A stretch of DNA of 51,631 bases from Rickettsiales bacterium (GCA_031279085.1 JAITJD010000004.1:1-51631); one strand, 5' to 3'; shown: positions 1 through 9,005, counted from the first letter of the stretch. The notes: generated by a model from the letters alone, not told the origin. Made by a program: numbers and translations.

Positions 1-59
1 TATTCTTTTCTTATAAACAAAAAAAAGAAGAAATATTCTTTTACTACTCAAACAAAAAT

Positions 60-255
60 CTCCCCGAAAAGCTAGGGTCGCTTGGCTGGCGCAAGCTCCC
101 AGCTTTTCTCCCCTCTTTACCAAGAGGGGCATGTCCCAAGCTCGGATTCCACTCCTTTATCAAGAGGGGCATGTCCCGAGCTCGGATTTGTCCCTCTTTA
201 TCAAGAGGGGCATGTCCAAGTTTACTCTTTGTTCTCCTCTTTATCAAGATGGGCA
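60..255. repeat. Cluster of CCCCTCTT-GATA-AAGAGGGG hairpin repeats
   Basis: About three and a half tandem units of roughly 40 bp occur near 110, 151, 190 and 234. Each contains the self-complementary core CTCTTTATCAAGAGGGG followed by CATGTCC and often GAGCTCGGATT. A larger inverted repeat (CCCCGAAAAGCT and AGCTTTTCTCCCC) precedes them at about 63-113. The same core recurs near 8830 and in the cluster at 29103-29690, so this is a dispersed family. No credible gene lies in the first 375 bases. Confidence 0.75.
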
Positions 256-341
256 CAACTCCCCCCGCAAGTCTGGTCTTTATTTTCTATTATTATTTGC
301 TCAATCTCATTTTTCTTATGAAATCTGCCATAAAAATCTGA

Positions 342-371
342 TATAATGCATTTGCATCAAACAAGTATAAT
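342..371 (+). promoter_or_regulatory. Possible promoter of the PH-domain gene
   Basis: There are two perfect TATAAT boxes, at 342-347 and 366-371, ahead of the start at 399. Neither has a convincing -35 box, so the call rests on the -10 sequences and position. Confidence 0.4.
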
Positions 372-398
372 CACTTGCATAAATCAAAAGGATTTGAA

Positions 399-902
399 AT
401 GAATTTTATGAACACAAACTGGCGCACTTATTTGAAGTCGGGCGACAAGGTTTTCTCGCATACTAAAGTCAATAAGTCAATCAGTCTTTGCCAATCGTTT
501 TTGAGAGCTGCTATTGTTGCGGCGCTTTTGAGCGCATGGGTGATTGCTTATGGCCTTCAAACGGAACAAGTCATGAGTACTGTCGCAATTATTTCCATTT
601 TAGCCGGTGTTTTTTCCTACGCGCATCGTCAAAGCTTCCATTTCATTTTGACGCACAGCGGCGTTTATTCTATCGGCGGCTTGATTTTCAAGACAGTGAA
701 ATTTGTGGCATACACGCGAATAACCGACGCGACAATTCAACGCGGAATTTTTGAGCAGATTTTCAACCTGGGCTCTATCGGAATAAGCACGGCCGGCGGA
801 ACGAAGTCTTATGGCGGACATTCCCAGCCATACGAGATAGTCATCAGCAGTGTTTCGGAATATCAGAAAATACGCCAAGAAATTTTCAAGAAAATGAAAT
901 AA
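399..902 (+). CDS. PH-domain (bPH2/DUF304-like) membrane protein
   Basis: A 167-residue protein. One or two hydrophobic segments lie at about residues 32-75, followed by a C-terminal domain with the pattern YTRITDATIQRGIFEQIFN and then LGSIGISTAGG. That pattern is typical of bacterial PH (bPH2) domains in small membrane proteins of the YdbS/YdbT type; their biochemical role is poorly known. The start was taken at the ATG with an AAGGA ribosome site 6 nt upstream; a TTG at 375 in the same frame has no such site. It is convergent with efp, 40 bp away, with no clear terminator between them. Confidence 0.75.
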   Translation: MNFMNTNWRTYLKSGDKVFSHTKVNKSISLCQSFLRAAIVAALLSAWVIAYGLQTEQVMSTVAIISILAGVFSYAHRQSFHFILTHSGVYSIGGLIFKTVKFVAYTRITDATIQRGIFEQIFNLGSIGISTAGGTKSYGGHSQPYEIVISSVSEYQKIRQEIFKKMK

Positions 903-942
903 TTTTCAGCATGGTTTCCAGCGCGTCAAGACTTGCCGCTTG

Positions 943-1512
943 TTATTTCGCGCGCTCCACATATTCAAGAGTTTCGGTGTTTACGACGATTTTCTCGCCT
1001 TGCTCTATGAACACTGGAACCTGAACGCGGACGCCGTTGTCCAAAATCGCGGGCTTGCCGCCGCTGCCGGTCACGGTCTGGCCTTTCAGCGACGGTTCGG
1101 TTTCTTCCACGGTTGCGACAACGGTTTTGGGCAGAGTGATGGATATCGGCAGGCCTTCTACAAAATTCGCCTTTACAATCATTTCAGGCTTCAAGAATTT
1201 TGTCTGCTGGCCCAATGAAGTGTCCGGCATTGTGAACTGCTCGTAATCTTTCAGGTTCATGAAATAGGAATCAGTTCCGTCGGAGTACAAGAACTGGCAC
1301 TCCACATCTTCGACCATTAATTTTTCCACTTTGTCTTCGGCGCGCCAGCGGTCGCCGCCTTTGTTTCCGGCATCAATGTCGCGCAAGTCCGCCTGGACAA
1401 ACGCGCCGCCCTTGCCGGGCTTTACCTTTGTGATTGATGTTATCGTATAGCGGCGGCCGTTGTGAGAAATCGCCCATCCGACCCGCATGTCGTTCGCTGT
1501 GTATGATGCCAT
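943..1512 (-). CDS. efp: Elongation factor P
   Basis: EF-P enters the ribosome and promotes peptide-bond formation at polyproline stretches. The 189-residue length is normal. The N-terminal KOW-like domain holds the loop VKPGKGGAF; its lysine, residue 34, matches the modified Lys34 of E. coli EF-P. Two OB-type domains follow, ending in the usual GEKIVVNTETLEYVERA. A good ribosome site (AAAGGAGC) precedes the start. It lies 32 bp downstream of ppa on the same strand, so the two are probably co-transcribed. Whether this organism uses the EpmAB modification route cannot be told from the window. Confidence 0.96.
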   Translation of the reverse strand: MASYTANDMRVGWAISHNGRRYTITSITKVKPGKGGAFVQADLRDIDAGNKGGDRWRAEDKVEKLMVEDVECQFLYSDGTDSYFMNLKDYEQFTMPDTSLGQQTKFLKPEMIVKANFVEGLPISITLPKTVVATVEETEPSLKGQTVTGSGGKPAILDNGVRVQVPVFIEQGEKIVVNTETLEYVERAK

Positions 1513-1544
1513 ATTTTGCTCCTTTATGTCGCTGATTTGAATCT

Positions 1545-2078
1545 CTAAGCTTTTATCTTTTGATATTTGCGTATGCTTTTCATGATTATTTTATCCGCCG
1601 CCGCGCGGTCTGCCCAGCCCAGAATTTTAGACCAAGACTTAGGCTCCAAATCCTTGTAGTGTTTGAAAAAGTATTCTATTTTTGACCGCAGAATGGCGGG
1701 CAGGTCTTCTATGAACGAAGTGCCGGTATGAAAAGGATCCACTTTGTCGGTCGGGACGCAGATGATTTTTTCATCGCCGCCGGCCTGGTCTTTCATAAGC
1801 AGGGCGCCGATTGGGCGGACTTCTATCAGAACGCCCGGACGCAGCGGAGAATTGCATACGACAACGCAATCCAGCGGGTCTCCGTCGTCGCCCAAAGTGC
1901 CGGGAAAATACCCATAGTTCGCCGGATACGCCAGCGGAGTGTGCAAAATCCTGTCCACTTTCAGCAATCCCGTAGCTTTGTCGATTTCATATTTGACGGT
2001 TCCGTTTTCCGGCACCTCTATGATGGCGTTCATTTTTTTCGGCGGCTCTTTTCCGGCCGAGATTTCTTCAATTGTCAT
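1545..2078 (-). CDS. ppa: Inorganic pyrophosphatase (family I)
   Basis: This soluble enzyme hydrolyses pyrophosphate to phosphate and pulls biosynthetic reactions forward. At 177 residues it has the normal bacterial family I length. The metal-binding signature GDDGDPLDCVVV is at about residues 63-74, and the C-terminal region has the expected FFKHYKDLEP motif. The ATG start is preceded by an AAGGAA ribosome site. It sits between dnaN and efp in the same direction. The dnaN terminator separates it from dnaN, so ppa-efp probably has its own promoter within 2080-2210. Confidence 0.96.
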   Translation of the reverse strand: MTIEEISAGKEPPKKMNAIIEVPENGTVKYEIDKATGLLKVDRILHTPLAYPANYGYFPGTLGDDGDPLDCVVVCNSPLRPGVLIEVRPIGALLMKDQAGGDEKIICVPTDKVDPFHTGTSFIEDLPAILRSKIEYFFKHYKDLEPKSWSKILGWADRAAADKIIMKSIRKYQKIKA

Positions 2079-2211
2079 GCATGATTCCTTGCTTGCTGGC
2101 GAATATTATCACAAATTTGCCGATTTGCAAAAGAAATCGGCGAAACCTTGGGGAAGAAGCGGAATATTGTAGAAACAAAGTTAGGCCAGGCAAATCAAAT
2201 ACAAGAAATAA

Positions 2212-2236
2212 AAAAACGCGCCATTGGCGCGTTTTT
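2212..2236 (-). terminator. Terminator of dnaN
   Basis: A GC-rich hairpin, AACGCGCC paired with GGCGCGTT around a tiny loop, is flanked by A and T runs. Its arm abuts the dnaN stop codon. It could work in either direction. Confidence 0.8.
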
Positions 2237-3353
2237 ACATTTTCAGCGGCATCAGGATAAACAATGCGTCGGTTTCTTTGTCCGTAGACTTTATAATTGT
2301 CGGGAACATCGAGTCCTGCATTTCCATCTGAAATTTGTCCCCGTCAACCTGATTGGCTATATCCAGCAAGAACTTTACGCTGAACAAAATCGTGAAAGTG
2401 TCGTCGCCGTTGTATTCTATGTCTAATTCCTGGGTGGCGGTGCCCGCATCGGGGCTGGACGCGTTGATGACCAGCTTGTTCATTGAAAAGGTCAGCTGCA
2501 CCGACTTGGTCTTGTCCTGGCTGGCGACGGAAACCAAGTCCACGGCCGAAACAAATTGCTTTCGGTCGAAAATGGCGATTTTATCATTGCCTTTGGGTAT
2601 AACGACGCGATAGTTCGGATACTGGGCGTCGACCAGCTTGCTGGTCATGGTGGCCGCGCCGACTGTAAAGCGCGTCTTGGTGTCGGACAGTTCAACCAAA
2701 ACATCGTCGACGGTGGCGTCCTCTAAAAGCTTTGACAGCTCGCTGATGGCGCGGCGCGGCAGAATGACGGATGGCATTTCAGCGCTGCCGGAGGGGGCCG
2801 GCATTTCGCAGAGAGCCATGCGCTGGGCGTCGGTCGCGACGGCGGTCAGCATTTTGTTTTTGCCGTTTTCGGTAATATGTAAATATATTCCGCCCAGGTT
2901 ATAGCGCACATCGTCCACCGGTATAGCGAATTTTGTCTTGTTGACCAGACGAGCCAGATCGCCCGTGGTCATTTGGAACTTGGTGGTCAGGTTTGAGCCC
3001 GCCATCGCCGGAAAAGTTTCAGCCGGCAGGGTAGGCAGGCGAAAAACGGCGCGGCCGCTGCTTACGACCAGCTGGTCGCCGGTCTGCTTGAAGCTGATTT
3101 CTGCGTCATCGGGCAGCTTGCGGACGATATCGTAAAGCATCTGCACCGGTATCGTGGTCTTGCCCGGCAGAGTGATATCTGCGGCAACATGCTCAATTAA
3201 TTCCAGATCGACATTGGTCGCGGATAAAATCAAGTCTTCGGCCGCCTCAATCTTGACATTCATCCAAATGGGCAAAGTGGCGCGTTTTTCAACGATCGAC
3301 TGCATGTGCCCCAATGTGCGTATCAAAACTTGGCGAAATACTGAAAATTCCAT
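2235..3353 (-). CDS. dnaN: DNA polymerase III beta subunit (sliding clamp)
   Basis: The ring-shaped clamp tethers replicative polymerase to DNA and is a docking site for repair and recombination proteins. The 372-residue length fits three repeated clamp domains of about 120 residues. The C-terminus, ALFILMPLKM, matches the conserved final strand (YVIMPMRL-like) of bacterial clamps. No dnaA or recF is adjacent, so the classic dnaA-dnaN order is lost here, as in many alphaproteobacteria. The start is the first ATG of an otherwise canonical N-terminus (MEFSVFRQVLIRTL). Confidence 0.96.
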   Translation of the reverse strand: MEFSVFRQVLIRTLGHMQSIVEKRATLPIWMNVKIEAAEDLILSATNVDLELIEHVAADITLPGKTTIPVQMLYDIVRKLPDDAEISFKQTGDQLVVSSGRAVFRLPTLPAETFPAMAGSNLTTKFQMTTGDLARLVNKTKFAIPVDDVRYNLGGIYLHITENGKNKMLTAVATDAQRMALCEMPAPSGSAEMPSVILPRRAISELSKLLEDATVDDVLVELSDTKTRFTVGAATMTSKLVDAQYPNYRVVIPKGNDKIAIFDRKQFVSAVDLVSVASQDKTKSVQLTFSMNKLVINASSPDAGTATQELDIEYNGDDTFTILFSVKFLLDIANQVDGDKFQMEMQDSMFPTIIKSTDKETDALFILMPLKM

Positions 3354-3523
3354 AATAAGCTCCTCATTATTTAATATCTATAACCCACACTCTTATATGC
3401 ATCTCTGGGAGAGTTTAGCAAAAAATGCCGATTCGGCGCAAGAGCAAATATTATCAGATTTGCCAGCTGATTTTAATACGCCCGCGAATAACGGCGGGCT
3501 GGATAATATATGATGTTCAAAGC

Positions 3524-3551
3524 TTGATTTTTGCAGAAAATTAACTATAAT
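3524..3551 (+). promoter_or_regulatory. Promoter of the large coiled-coil gene
   Basis: TTGATT (3524-3529), a 16-bp spacer and TATAAT (3546-3551) form a good sigma70-type promoter. TTGATT recurs as the -35 box at several other promoters in this window. Confidence 0.7.
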
Positions 3552-3578
3552 GTATATATAAAGCAAAAGGTGTTTTTT

Positions 3579-5990
3579 ATGGCAGATAAATATACTGATT
3601 TTATCTTTGATTATGCGAAGAAATTCAGAATTCGTAATATGGAAAATGAGCATTTGTCGACACTTAAGAAAATGCGCGGCCCAGAGGTTCCGCCAGGCAG
3701 CGGAATCTACCCCGAAGATGTTCGTACAAAAAATCAGAAGGGTTGGAACGAGAATGCTGATTTGCCCGATGGAATGGCAAAGCTGGAAGAGGACCAATGG
3801 CAGGAATTATACGAAAGTTTTCAAAAAACATTCCGCAGTATGCATGCCAACCGCGAGTCTTTTGAAAACAATGCTGCGGCAATAAAATATCTTGATTCTT
3901 ATTACGGCCAAGGAAAACTTTTCTCTGGTTCCGTTATCACGCCATTTGGAATAGATGCCGAGGCAGAGATTAAAAGAGTCCGCGACTTTCTCAAAGAATT
4001 GAAAGACTCTGGTTCTTCTGGTTCTAAGGTGCTGATAGGTAATCTCATCAGAGAGAATGCCGGTTTCAAAAGCTGGGATGAACTTATATCGGCTATAAAC
4101 TCCGAAAAATATAACGAAGAAGATAAAGACAATACGCGCGGTAAGATTCGTAAGTTTATTTATTATTTAAGAAATAAAAAAAATGATCTTCTAAAAGAAA
4201 AAATAGACGACGGAGAAAATAATGACGATTATATCTCAAATCCCACTTTGCAGCAAAAACTTAAAGACATAAATTTTAACGTTATTGACTCCGGATTCGA
4301 ACAGGAAGAACCAAAAGCGACATCCCAACAAATTCAAGACTTTCAAGATGTTTACGATGTCGGGCTGTTGCAGCCGCTGATACTTAACGAGAAACTGCGC
4401 GGCGTCTTTAAAGAAAATAATGGCGGAGAAATCACCGCCCCGATAGAAAAAGCCATCGGTCAAACGGATTTTAAAAACAAAGAAAGCGCGGATTATGTCG
4501 CGGAAAGCGAAAAAGACAAACTGAATTCATGGCAGCAATTTACCGAAAATGTGAAGAAAAATGCCGACGATACGATACTGAAACTTCGAAATCGCGCTCT
4601 GCGGGATAAATATATGCTGCCCGCGACCAGCAAGCCAATTGCGGTCGATGCCTATTCCAAAGGATTCAATCCGAAAGACGGATTGGCGAAGTTTTTGGAA
4701 ATACTACCGAAACTGGAAGGAAAATACAAAGGAACAAATCCAGAGGTTGCCAAAGCTCTGAAATTCATGAAAGAAGCCTTGGAATATTGCAAAGATAAAA
4801 TGCCGAAAGCTTTTGAGGGGGCATTGAAAAACGGCGAACAGGGACTGGCCATAGATATGGCCATCGCGCGATACGGCATTCGGAATGATAAATCTGACAA
4901 TGAAATAAAAACCGCCTTTGAAGTCATATCGAAACTTCGCTGGGGGTATGCGACATCATCAAAACGTGACGCATTGTTCAAAGATAATTTGACGATTTTT
5001 AGCGACAAAGGGTTGTCTTGGAATAAACATGAAGGTCTGCAATTCATATCAAAAGCTTTCGACAAGACGATTCAATTTGGCGCGCGCGGGATTTTTGAAA
5101 TTGCGAATATGGGCGTGAATGCGGTGCGGCAACGGGGCAAATATTATAAACCAGGCGATCCGCGCGCCAGCCAGGGCGAAAACCCCGAAAAAGATCTTAT
5201 TAAAAAAAAGCAGAAGCAGGCAGAGGCGCGCCGCGATCAGATAAAACTGCCGGATGGATTTGACAAGCAGCAATATGAGGAGAATAAGAAGGAGCTGGAA
5301 CAAGAAAAGAGGGAACGGGAAGCAGAAAAACAAGAAAAGCTGTCAAATAAGGCATATAAGGAGCTGGTAGATGATATGAATCAAAAAATCGCCAAAAAAG
5401 ACGATTTGATTGAATACAAAAACAGAATGGATTATTACGATGATCTATTTCAAAAGGCGACTGATGCGGGTACAAAAACTCAGATAGACAGGGAAAGGGC
5501 TGAGCTAAAAGTAGAGTTGGCGCAAAAATATGATATATCGGATCAAAAACTTTATGAGGTTATCGAGAAGAATATAGAAGATTTGGGCAAGGAAATCGAT
5601 GCCATTGAAAATGATAATATGGTTGTGCAAACAACAAAGCAAGAAGTAGATAAACTGGACAAGAAAATAACCGATATCGATAAAAAGATAGAGCCATTTC
5701 AAACCGCATTGGCGGATAATGACAACATTGAAGCTTTGAATAAGCAGATAAATGGCTATGACGAAGAGCTGAGGACTTGGGACGATAAGCACAGGGACAG
5801 ATTTGAAAGCCTTATGGCGTTTCGTAATCTTGTGAATGGCCAGGGCGGATATGTCAAAGACAGCAAAGTCGAACTATTCTTACGCGGTCAGAAAAAGGTT
5901 CAGGAAAAATTTAACGCAAACAAGCAAGCGCTGATAGGGCAATATATGGGTCGATATTGGTCTGGCTCGAACGTTGGCATCGCCGCTTGA
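3579..5990 (+). CDS. Large charged coiled-coil protein, function unknown
   Basis: An 803-residue soluble-looking protein with no signal peptide and no membrane segment. I do not recognise the family. The first 500 residues are mixed and highly charged. A linker rich in Gly, Pro and basic residues (about 500-535) leads into a long coiled coil of Glu, Lys, Gln and Asp at about 535-735, and the protein ends in GRYWSGSNVGIAA. The start was taken at the ATG behind AAAAGGTG; an in-frame TTG at 3531 is less likely because it overlaps the promoter. It precedes a tail-fibre-like gene but no other phage gene is near. It could be a domesticated virion-type structural protein or a cytoskeletal or effector protein. 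Base composition is somewhat more AT-rich than its neighbours. Confidence 0.8.
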   Translation: MADKYTDFIFDYAKKFRIRNMENEHLSTLKKMRGPEVPPGSGIYPEDVRTKNQKGWNENADLPDGMAKLEEDQWQELYESFQKTFRSMHANRESFENNAAAIKYLDSYYGQGKLFSGSVITPFGIDAEAEIKRVRDFLKELKDSGSSGSKVLIGNLIRENAGFKSWDELISAINSEKYNEEDKDNTRGKIRKFIYYLRNKKNDLLKEKIDDGENNDDYISNPTLQQKLKDINFNVIDSGFEQEEPKATSQQIQDFQDVYDVGLLQPLILNEKLRGVFKENNGGEITAPIEKAIGQTDFKNKESADYVAESEKDKLNSWQQFTENVKKNADDTILKLRNRALRDKYMLPATSKPIAVDAYSKGFNPKDGLAKFLEILPKLEGKYKGTNPEVAKALKFMKEALEYCKDKMPKAFEGALKNGEQGLAIDMAIARYGIRNDKSDNEIKTAFEVISKLRWGYATSSKRDALFKDNLTIFSDKGLSWNKHEGLQFISKAFDKTIQFGARGIFEIANMGVNAVRQRGKYYKPGDPRASQGENPEKDLIKKKQKQAEARRDQIKLPDGFDKQQYEENKKELEQEKREREAEKQEKLSNKAYKELVDDMNQKIAKKDDLIEYKNRMDYYDDLFQKATDAGTKTQIDRERAELKVELAQKYDISDQKLYEVIEKNIEDLGKEIDAIENDNMVVQTTKQEVDKLDKKITDIDKKIEPFQTALADNDNIEALNKQINGYDEELRTWDDKHRDRFESLMAFRNLVNGQGGYVKDSKVELFLRGQKKVQEKFNANKQALIGQYMGRYWSGSNVGIAA

Positions 5991-6015
5991 TTTTTATACG
6001 GATTTATGGTATAAT
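5987..6015 (+). promoter_or_regulatory. Promoter overlapping the previous stop codon
   Basis: TTGATT (5987-5992) spans the end of the coiled-coil gene; after 17 bp comes TATAAT (6010-6015). A terminator hairpin starts only 13 nt after the -10 box, so most transcripts would stop unless read-through is allowed. Confidence 0.65.
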
Positions 6016-6028
6016 CTTAACAATTAAG

Positions 6029-6055
6029 ACGTCGCGGCTTCAGCGACGTTTTTTT
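6029..6055 (+). terminator. Terminator or attenuator before the tail-fibre-like gene
   Basis: ACGTCGC pairs with GCGACGT around GGCTTCA and is followed by seven Ts. It ends the coiled-coil transcript and lies inside the leader of the next gene. Confidence 0.85.
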
Positions 6056-6098
6056 ATAGTTATCATATCGCTCTCATCACCAACCACAAGGAACAAAC

Positions 6099-6686
6099 AT
6101 GACACGAATCTTGCAAATTCGCCGCGGCACGTCCGCGCAGAATAATAACTTCACCGGACTGCCCGGCGAGCTTTCATTCGACACCCAGGACAAAATTCTG
6201 CGCGTGCACGATGGCCAGACTTTGGGCGGATTTGCGCTGGCGCGCGCCGACCAGATTCCTGCCGGCGGCGGGGGCGGAGCCGGATCGGATTTTGACATAA
6301 GCTCCGTTCCGGCGGAATTCTGGCAAGGCATAATTGCGGCATACGCGCCGGCGCGTATGCAGGTCATGCTCAGCGGGCTTTCCGCAATTGGAAATGTCAG
6401 CTATATCGAATATGTCCTGAACCTTTCCGCGCCCGCGAAATTCGCGCAATGTTTTTTGGTATGCCAAACGCCTGAGGCCGGATATTCCATAGGAGATGTT
6501 GTCGCGGCATTCGGCATCGGCGCGCGCGCGAATCCGCTGCCTAATACATTTTCGGATTCAGACGGGCTGCATGTCCGGCTGATGGTCGGCGGCGAAAATT
6601 TCTGGGTTTCGCACAAAACCGACGGCGCGACCGCTCAGATTACAAATTCCAAATGGAAAGCGCGGTTTGCAGTATATTGTCAATAG
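6099..6686 (+). CDS. Phage tail-fibre-like protein with Mtd-type N-terminus
   Basis: A 195-residue protein. Residues 1-50 (ILQIRRGTSAQNN, then TGLPGELSFDT and LRVHDGQTLGGFALA) match the N-terminal domain found in phage tail-fibre and major-tropism-determinant proteins, where it joins the fibre to the baseplate. A Gly-rich linker follows at about 65-75, then an unrecognised C-terminal domain that would be the receptor-binding part in a phage. There is no signal peptide. A good ribosome site (AAGGA) precedes the start. No capsid, portal, terminase or tail genes flank it, so it may be a remnant or a domesticated adhesin partner of the upstream coiled-coil protein; that link is inference. Confidence 0.7.
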   Translation: MTRILQIRRGTSAQNNNFTGLPGELSFDTQDKILRVHDGQTLGGFALARADQIPAGGGGGAGSDFDISSVPAEFWQGIIAAYAPARMQVMLSGLSAIGNVSYIEYVLNLSAPAKFAQCFLVCQTPEAGYSIGDVVAAFGIGARANPLPNTFSDSDGLHVRLMVGGENFWVSHKTDGATAQITNSKWKARFAVYCQ

Positions 6687-6720
6687 CCGATAGCGCTGAT
6701 TGCCGCGGGCTTGATGACTG

Positions 6721-6749
6721 TTGACTATCCCGCTTTCTTATTGTAAGAT
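6721..6749 (+). promoter_or_regulatory. Promoter of lrgAB
   Basis: TTGACT (6721-6726), a 17-bp spacer and TAAGAT (6744-6749) lie 26 nt ahead of the lrgA start. Confidence 0.6.
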
Positions 6750-6774
6750 TTTTAAAAACATGGGCGGAGACGAG

Positions 6775-7146
6775 ATGAAGTACATATATCAATTTTGCAT
6801 AATTATGATTTTTGTGCTGATTGGCGAAGCATTGGGATATCTGATACCTCTGCCGATCGCGGGCAGCATTTACGGGCTGATATTGCTGTTTCTGGCGTTG
6901 GCATTCAAAATAGTGAAATTATCATGGGTTGAGGATGCGGCGGATTTTCTGCATGGAGTGATGGCTTTGTTTTTCATCGCGCCCGCGGTTGCGGTTATCG
7001 AGATATGGCCGGAAATATCAAATGTGTGGTGGATGCTGGTCATATTGCTGGTCGCGGCTTATCTGGCGACTATGGCGGCCACGGGCTTGGTTGCCGACGC
7101 TCTTATCAAAGATAAAAAAGCGAAAAAAACAAAGGCGGCCGGATGA
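6775..7146 (+). CDS. lrgA: LrgA/CidA-family holin-like membrane protein
   Basis: A 123-residue protein with about four hydrophobic segments and the LrgA pattern LIPLPIAGSIYGLILLF near residues 22-38. Family members are holin-like proteins of the inner membrane, linked to control of murein hydrolases and, in some bacteria, to pyruvate or other metabolite transport. The chosen ATG has GGAG 6 nt upstream; the in-frame TTG at 6721 is part of the promoter. Its stop codon overlaps the start of lrgB (ATGA), the usual translational coupling of this pair. The C-terminus is lysine-rich (KKAKKTKAAG). Confidence 0.88.
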   Translation: MKYIYQFCIIMIFVLIGEALGYLIPLPIAGSIYGLILLFLALAFKIVKLSWVEDAADFLHGVMALFFIAPAVAVIEIWPEISNVWWMLVILLVAAYLATMAATGLVADALIKDKKAKKTKAAG

Positions 7147-7838
7147 TAGAATTTTTGTCTTCAAATTTGTATTTTGGCATTGCGCTGACTTTGGCGATGT
7201 TCTGCCTGGCTGTCATGTTTAATAAAAGATGGCCGAGTCCTTTTACGACGCCGTTGTTTTTAGGAACGGTTTTTGTCGTGATAATTCTGCTCTTGTTAAG
7301 AATTCCATATTCCGCGTATAACGAAGGCGCAAGATATCTGACTTATTTTCTGGTTCCTGTGACGGTTTGCTTTGCGGTGCCGATGTACAGGCAGCTGCCG
7401 CTGCTGAAAAAGCACGGCGCGTCCATTTTGCTTGCCATGTTGGTCGGCGTGGTAAGTTCGGTGTTTTCCGTGGCTTTGATATGCGTTTTGTTCGGGTTGG
7501 GCGATGTTTTTGCCAAGTCCTTGGTTTCTATATCCGTGACAACCGCGATAGCGGTCGGGATTACTGAAAAGCTGGGCGGCATTATCGCCATAACGACATC
7601 AGCGGTTATTATAACCGGCGTCCTGGGCGCGTCGGTCAGCGATTTGGTGTGCCGCATTCTGGGCTTAAAGAATCCGATTGCGCGCGGATTGGCCATCGGC
7701 AACGCATCGCATGCGGCCGGCACGGTCAAGGCGATGGAAATGGGGCGGGTTGAAGGCGCGATGAGTTCGCTGGCCATCGTCCTGTCCGGACTGATGACGG
7801 CGATAGTCGCGCCCTTGGCGATATATTGGCTGTTTTGA
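7143..7838 (+). CDS. lrgB: LrgB-family membrane protein
   Basis: A 231-residue polytopic membrane protein of normal LrgB length. Recognised by the segment SVTTAIAVGITEKLGG followed by GASVSDLVCRILG and then GNASHAAGTVKAMEMG, all typical of the family. It acts with LrgA in the inner membrane; the physiological role is lysis control or metabolite export, depending on species. The 4-bp overlap with lrgA indicates one transcript, ended by the hairpin at 7857. Confidence 0.9.
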   Translation: MIEFLSSNLYFGIALTLAMFCLAVMFNKRWPSPFTTPLFLGTVFVVIILLLLRIPYSAYNEGARYLTYFLVPVTVCFAVPMYRQLPLLKKHGASILLAMLVGVVSSVFSVALICVLFGLGDVFAKSLVSISVTTAIAVGITEKLGGIIAITTSAVIITGVLGASVSDLVCRILGLKNPIARGLAIGNASHAAGTVKAMEMGRVEGAMSSLAIVLSGLMTAIVAPLAIYWLF

Positions 7839-7856
7839 TACAATCCGCGCTAAAAG

Positions 7857-7882
7857 AAAAATCCCGCCCGGGCGGGATTTTT
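7857..7882. terminator. Bidirectional terminator between lrgB and the SIMPL gene
   Basis: A perfect palindrome built on AAAATCCCGCCC with A and T runs on both sides. It serves the two convergent genes. Confidence 0.88.
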
Positions 7883-7883
7883 G

Positions 7884-8657
7884 TCATCGCAGATAAAAGG
7901 TTATCGTTGACACGACGCGGACTTTTTTATCAATTGACTGCTTTTCATCATTTGACCATCTGTCGGTCGGGTCGCGAGATTCTATGCTGAACACGCCTTG
8001 GTTCGCGCTTTGGATTCTGCCCAGCTTTGCTCCGGCGTCCTTTGCGAATTGCCGGCCGGCGTCGGTTGCGTTTTTTGTCGCCTGCTCAATCATCGACATT
8101 TTTATGTCATTCAGTCCGTTGAATACATATATCGGGCCGGAGTAATCTTCGGTGATGGTTATTCCCTGGCGCACCAATTCGCCCAGTTTTCTTGATACGA
8201 AATCAACCAGCTTGACATTCGCAGACCTGACAATCACGCCGGTTTCGATTACATAACGGCCTTCGTTTTTCTGAGACTTTGATTCGCCGTCCGAATATCC
8301 GGTGGATTTGTCGCGCACTTGGATTCTGCTGTTTTGAATATCTTCTTCTGAAAATCCCGAAGATTTGAGAAATCGTTTTATTTTATCAATATCTGAATCG
8401 ACGCCCGTCTGCAAAGCCGCCAGATCCCCGCCGACACGGTTGATGTTTATATTCCAGATAGCCATGTCCGCGGCGACATTTTGCTCCGCCAGGCCTTTGA
8501 CGGTTACGGTGCGCTTGGCGATTGATTGATATAGTCCGCTTCCGATGAAATATCCGCCCAAGGCAAATCCTGCGGACAGAATCAGGCTGATCAGCACGGT
8601 TCCGGCTCCGGTTCCTAAATTGAATTTGAAAGACTTAATCTTTTCGATGATTTTCAT
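7884..8657 (-). CDS. SIMPL-domain (DUF541) periplasmic protein
   Basis: A 257-residue protein with one N-terminal membrane anchor (about residues 16-42, rich in Gly, Ala and Leu) followed by a SIMPL domain starting VTVKGLAEQNVAADMAIWNI. The family occurs in the bacterial envelope and outer membrane, and some members are linked to oxidative-stress tolerance, but the molecular activity is unknown. An AGGAG ribosome site precedes the start. It is transcribed alone and ends at the bidirectional hairpin. Confidence 0.85.
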   Translation of the reverse strand: MKIIEKIKSFKFNLGTGAGTVLISLILSAGFALGGYFIGSGLYQSIAKRTVTVKGLAEQNVAADMAIWNININRVGGDLAALQTGVDSDIDKIKRFLKSSGFSEEDIQNSRIQVRDKSTGYSDGESKSQKNEGRYVIETGVIVRSANVKLVDFVSRKLGELVRQGITITEDYSGPIYVFNGLNDIKMSMIEQATKNATDAGRQFAKDAGAKLGRIQSANQGVFSIESRDPTDRWSNDEKQSIDKKVRVVSTITFYLR

Positions 8658-9005
8658 GATATTCTCCTGTGGTAAAATGTTTGCTTAGTAGGGCAGTTCA
8701 TAATTAAAAAACGACGCGGCATAAATACTGCGACATAACTGCTATTTGCAGATAATTATTACATATTTTTGCCAGATTTGCAAATAAAAGTTTTTAGGAT
8801 TTGTGGTTAATACTATTAGTTAAAAAGAAATCTCCCCGTTTTATCAAGAGGGGCTATATCACAAAAGTTTCTGATAAAAACAAAGAAGTTGGAAATAGGC
8901 TTAACCTGGCTCGGGACAGCTGGACACACTTAGAACTCTTCACAAAATATTTCATGGTTTTTCGCGAATTACCACCATTTGATTAACTTAAATAATCAAT
9001 TTGTT
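8658..9005. other. Intergenic stretch with a dispersed repeat and a tRNA-end-like sequence
   Basis: No gene is supported. It holds one degenerate copy of the hairpin repeat (CTCCCCGTTTTATCAAGAGGGG, about 8832-8853) and the 15-bp sequence TGGCTCGGGACAGCT at 8907-8921. The latter resembles the 3' end of tRNA-Asn (opposite strand) and is repeated exactly at 11364-11378. Confidence 0.6.

Noticed and set aside
60-255. CRISPR array
   Set aside because: Units are nearly contiguous hairpins with no unique spacers of constant length, and there are no cas genes.
3579-6686. Prophage
   Set aside because: Only one gene has phage similarity; no capsid, portal, terminase, integrase or lysis genes.
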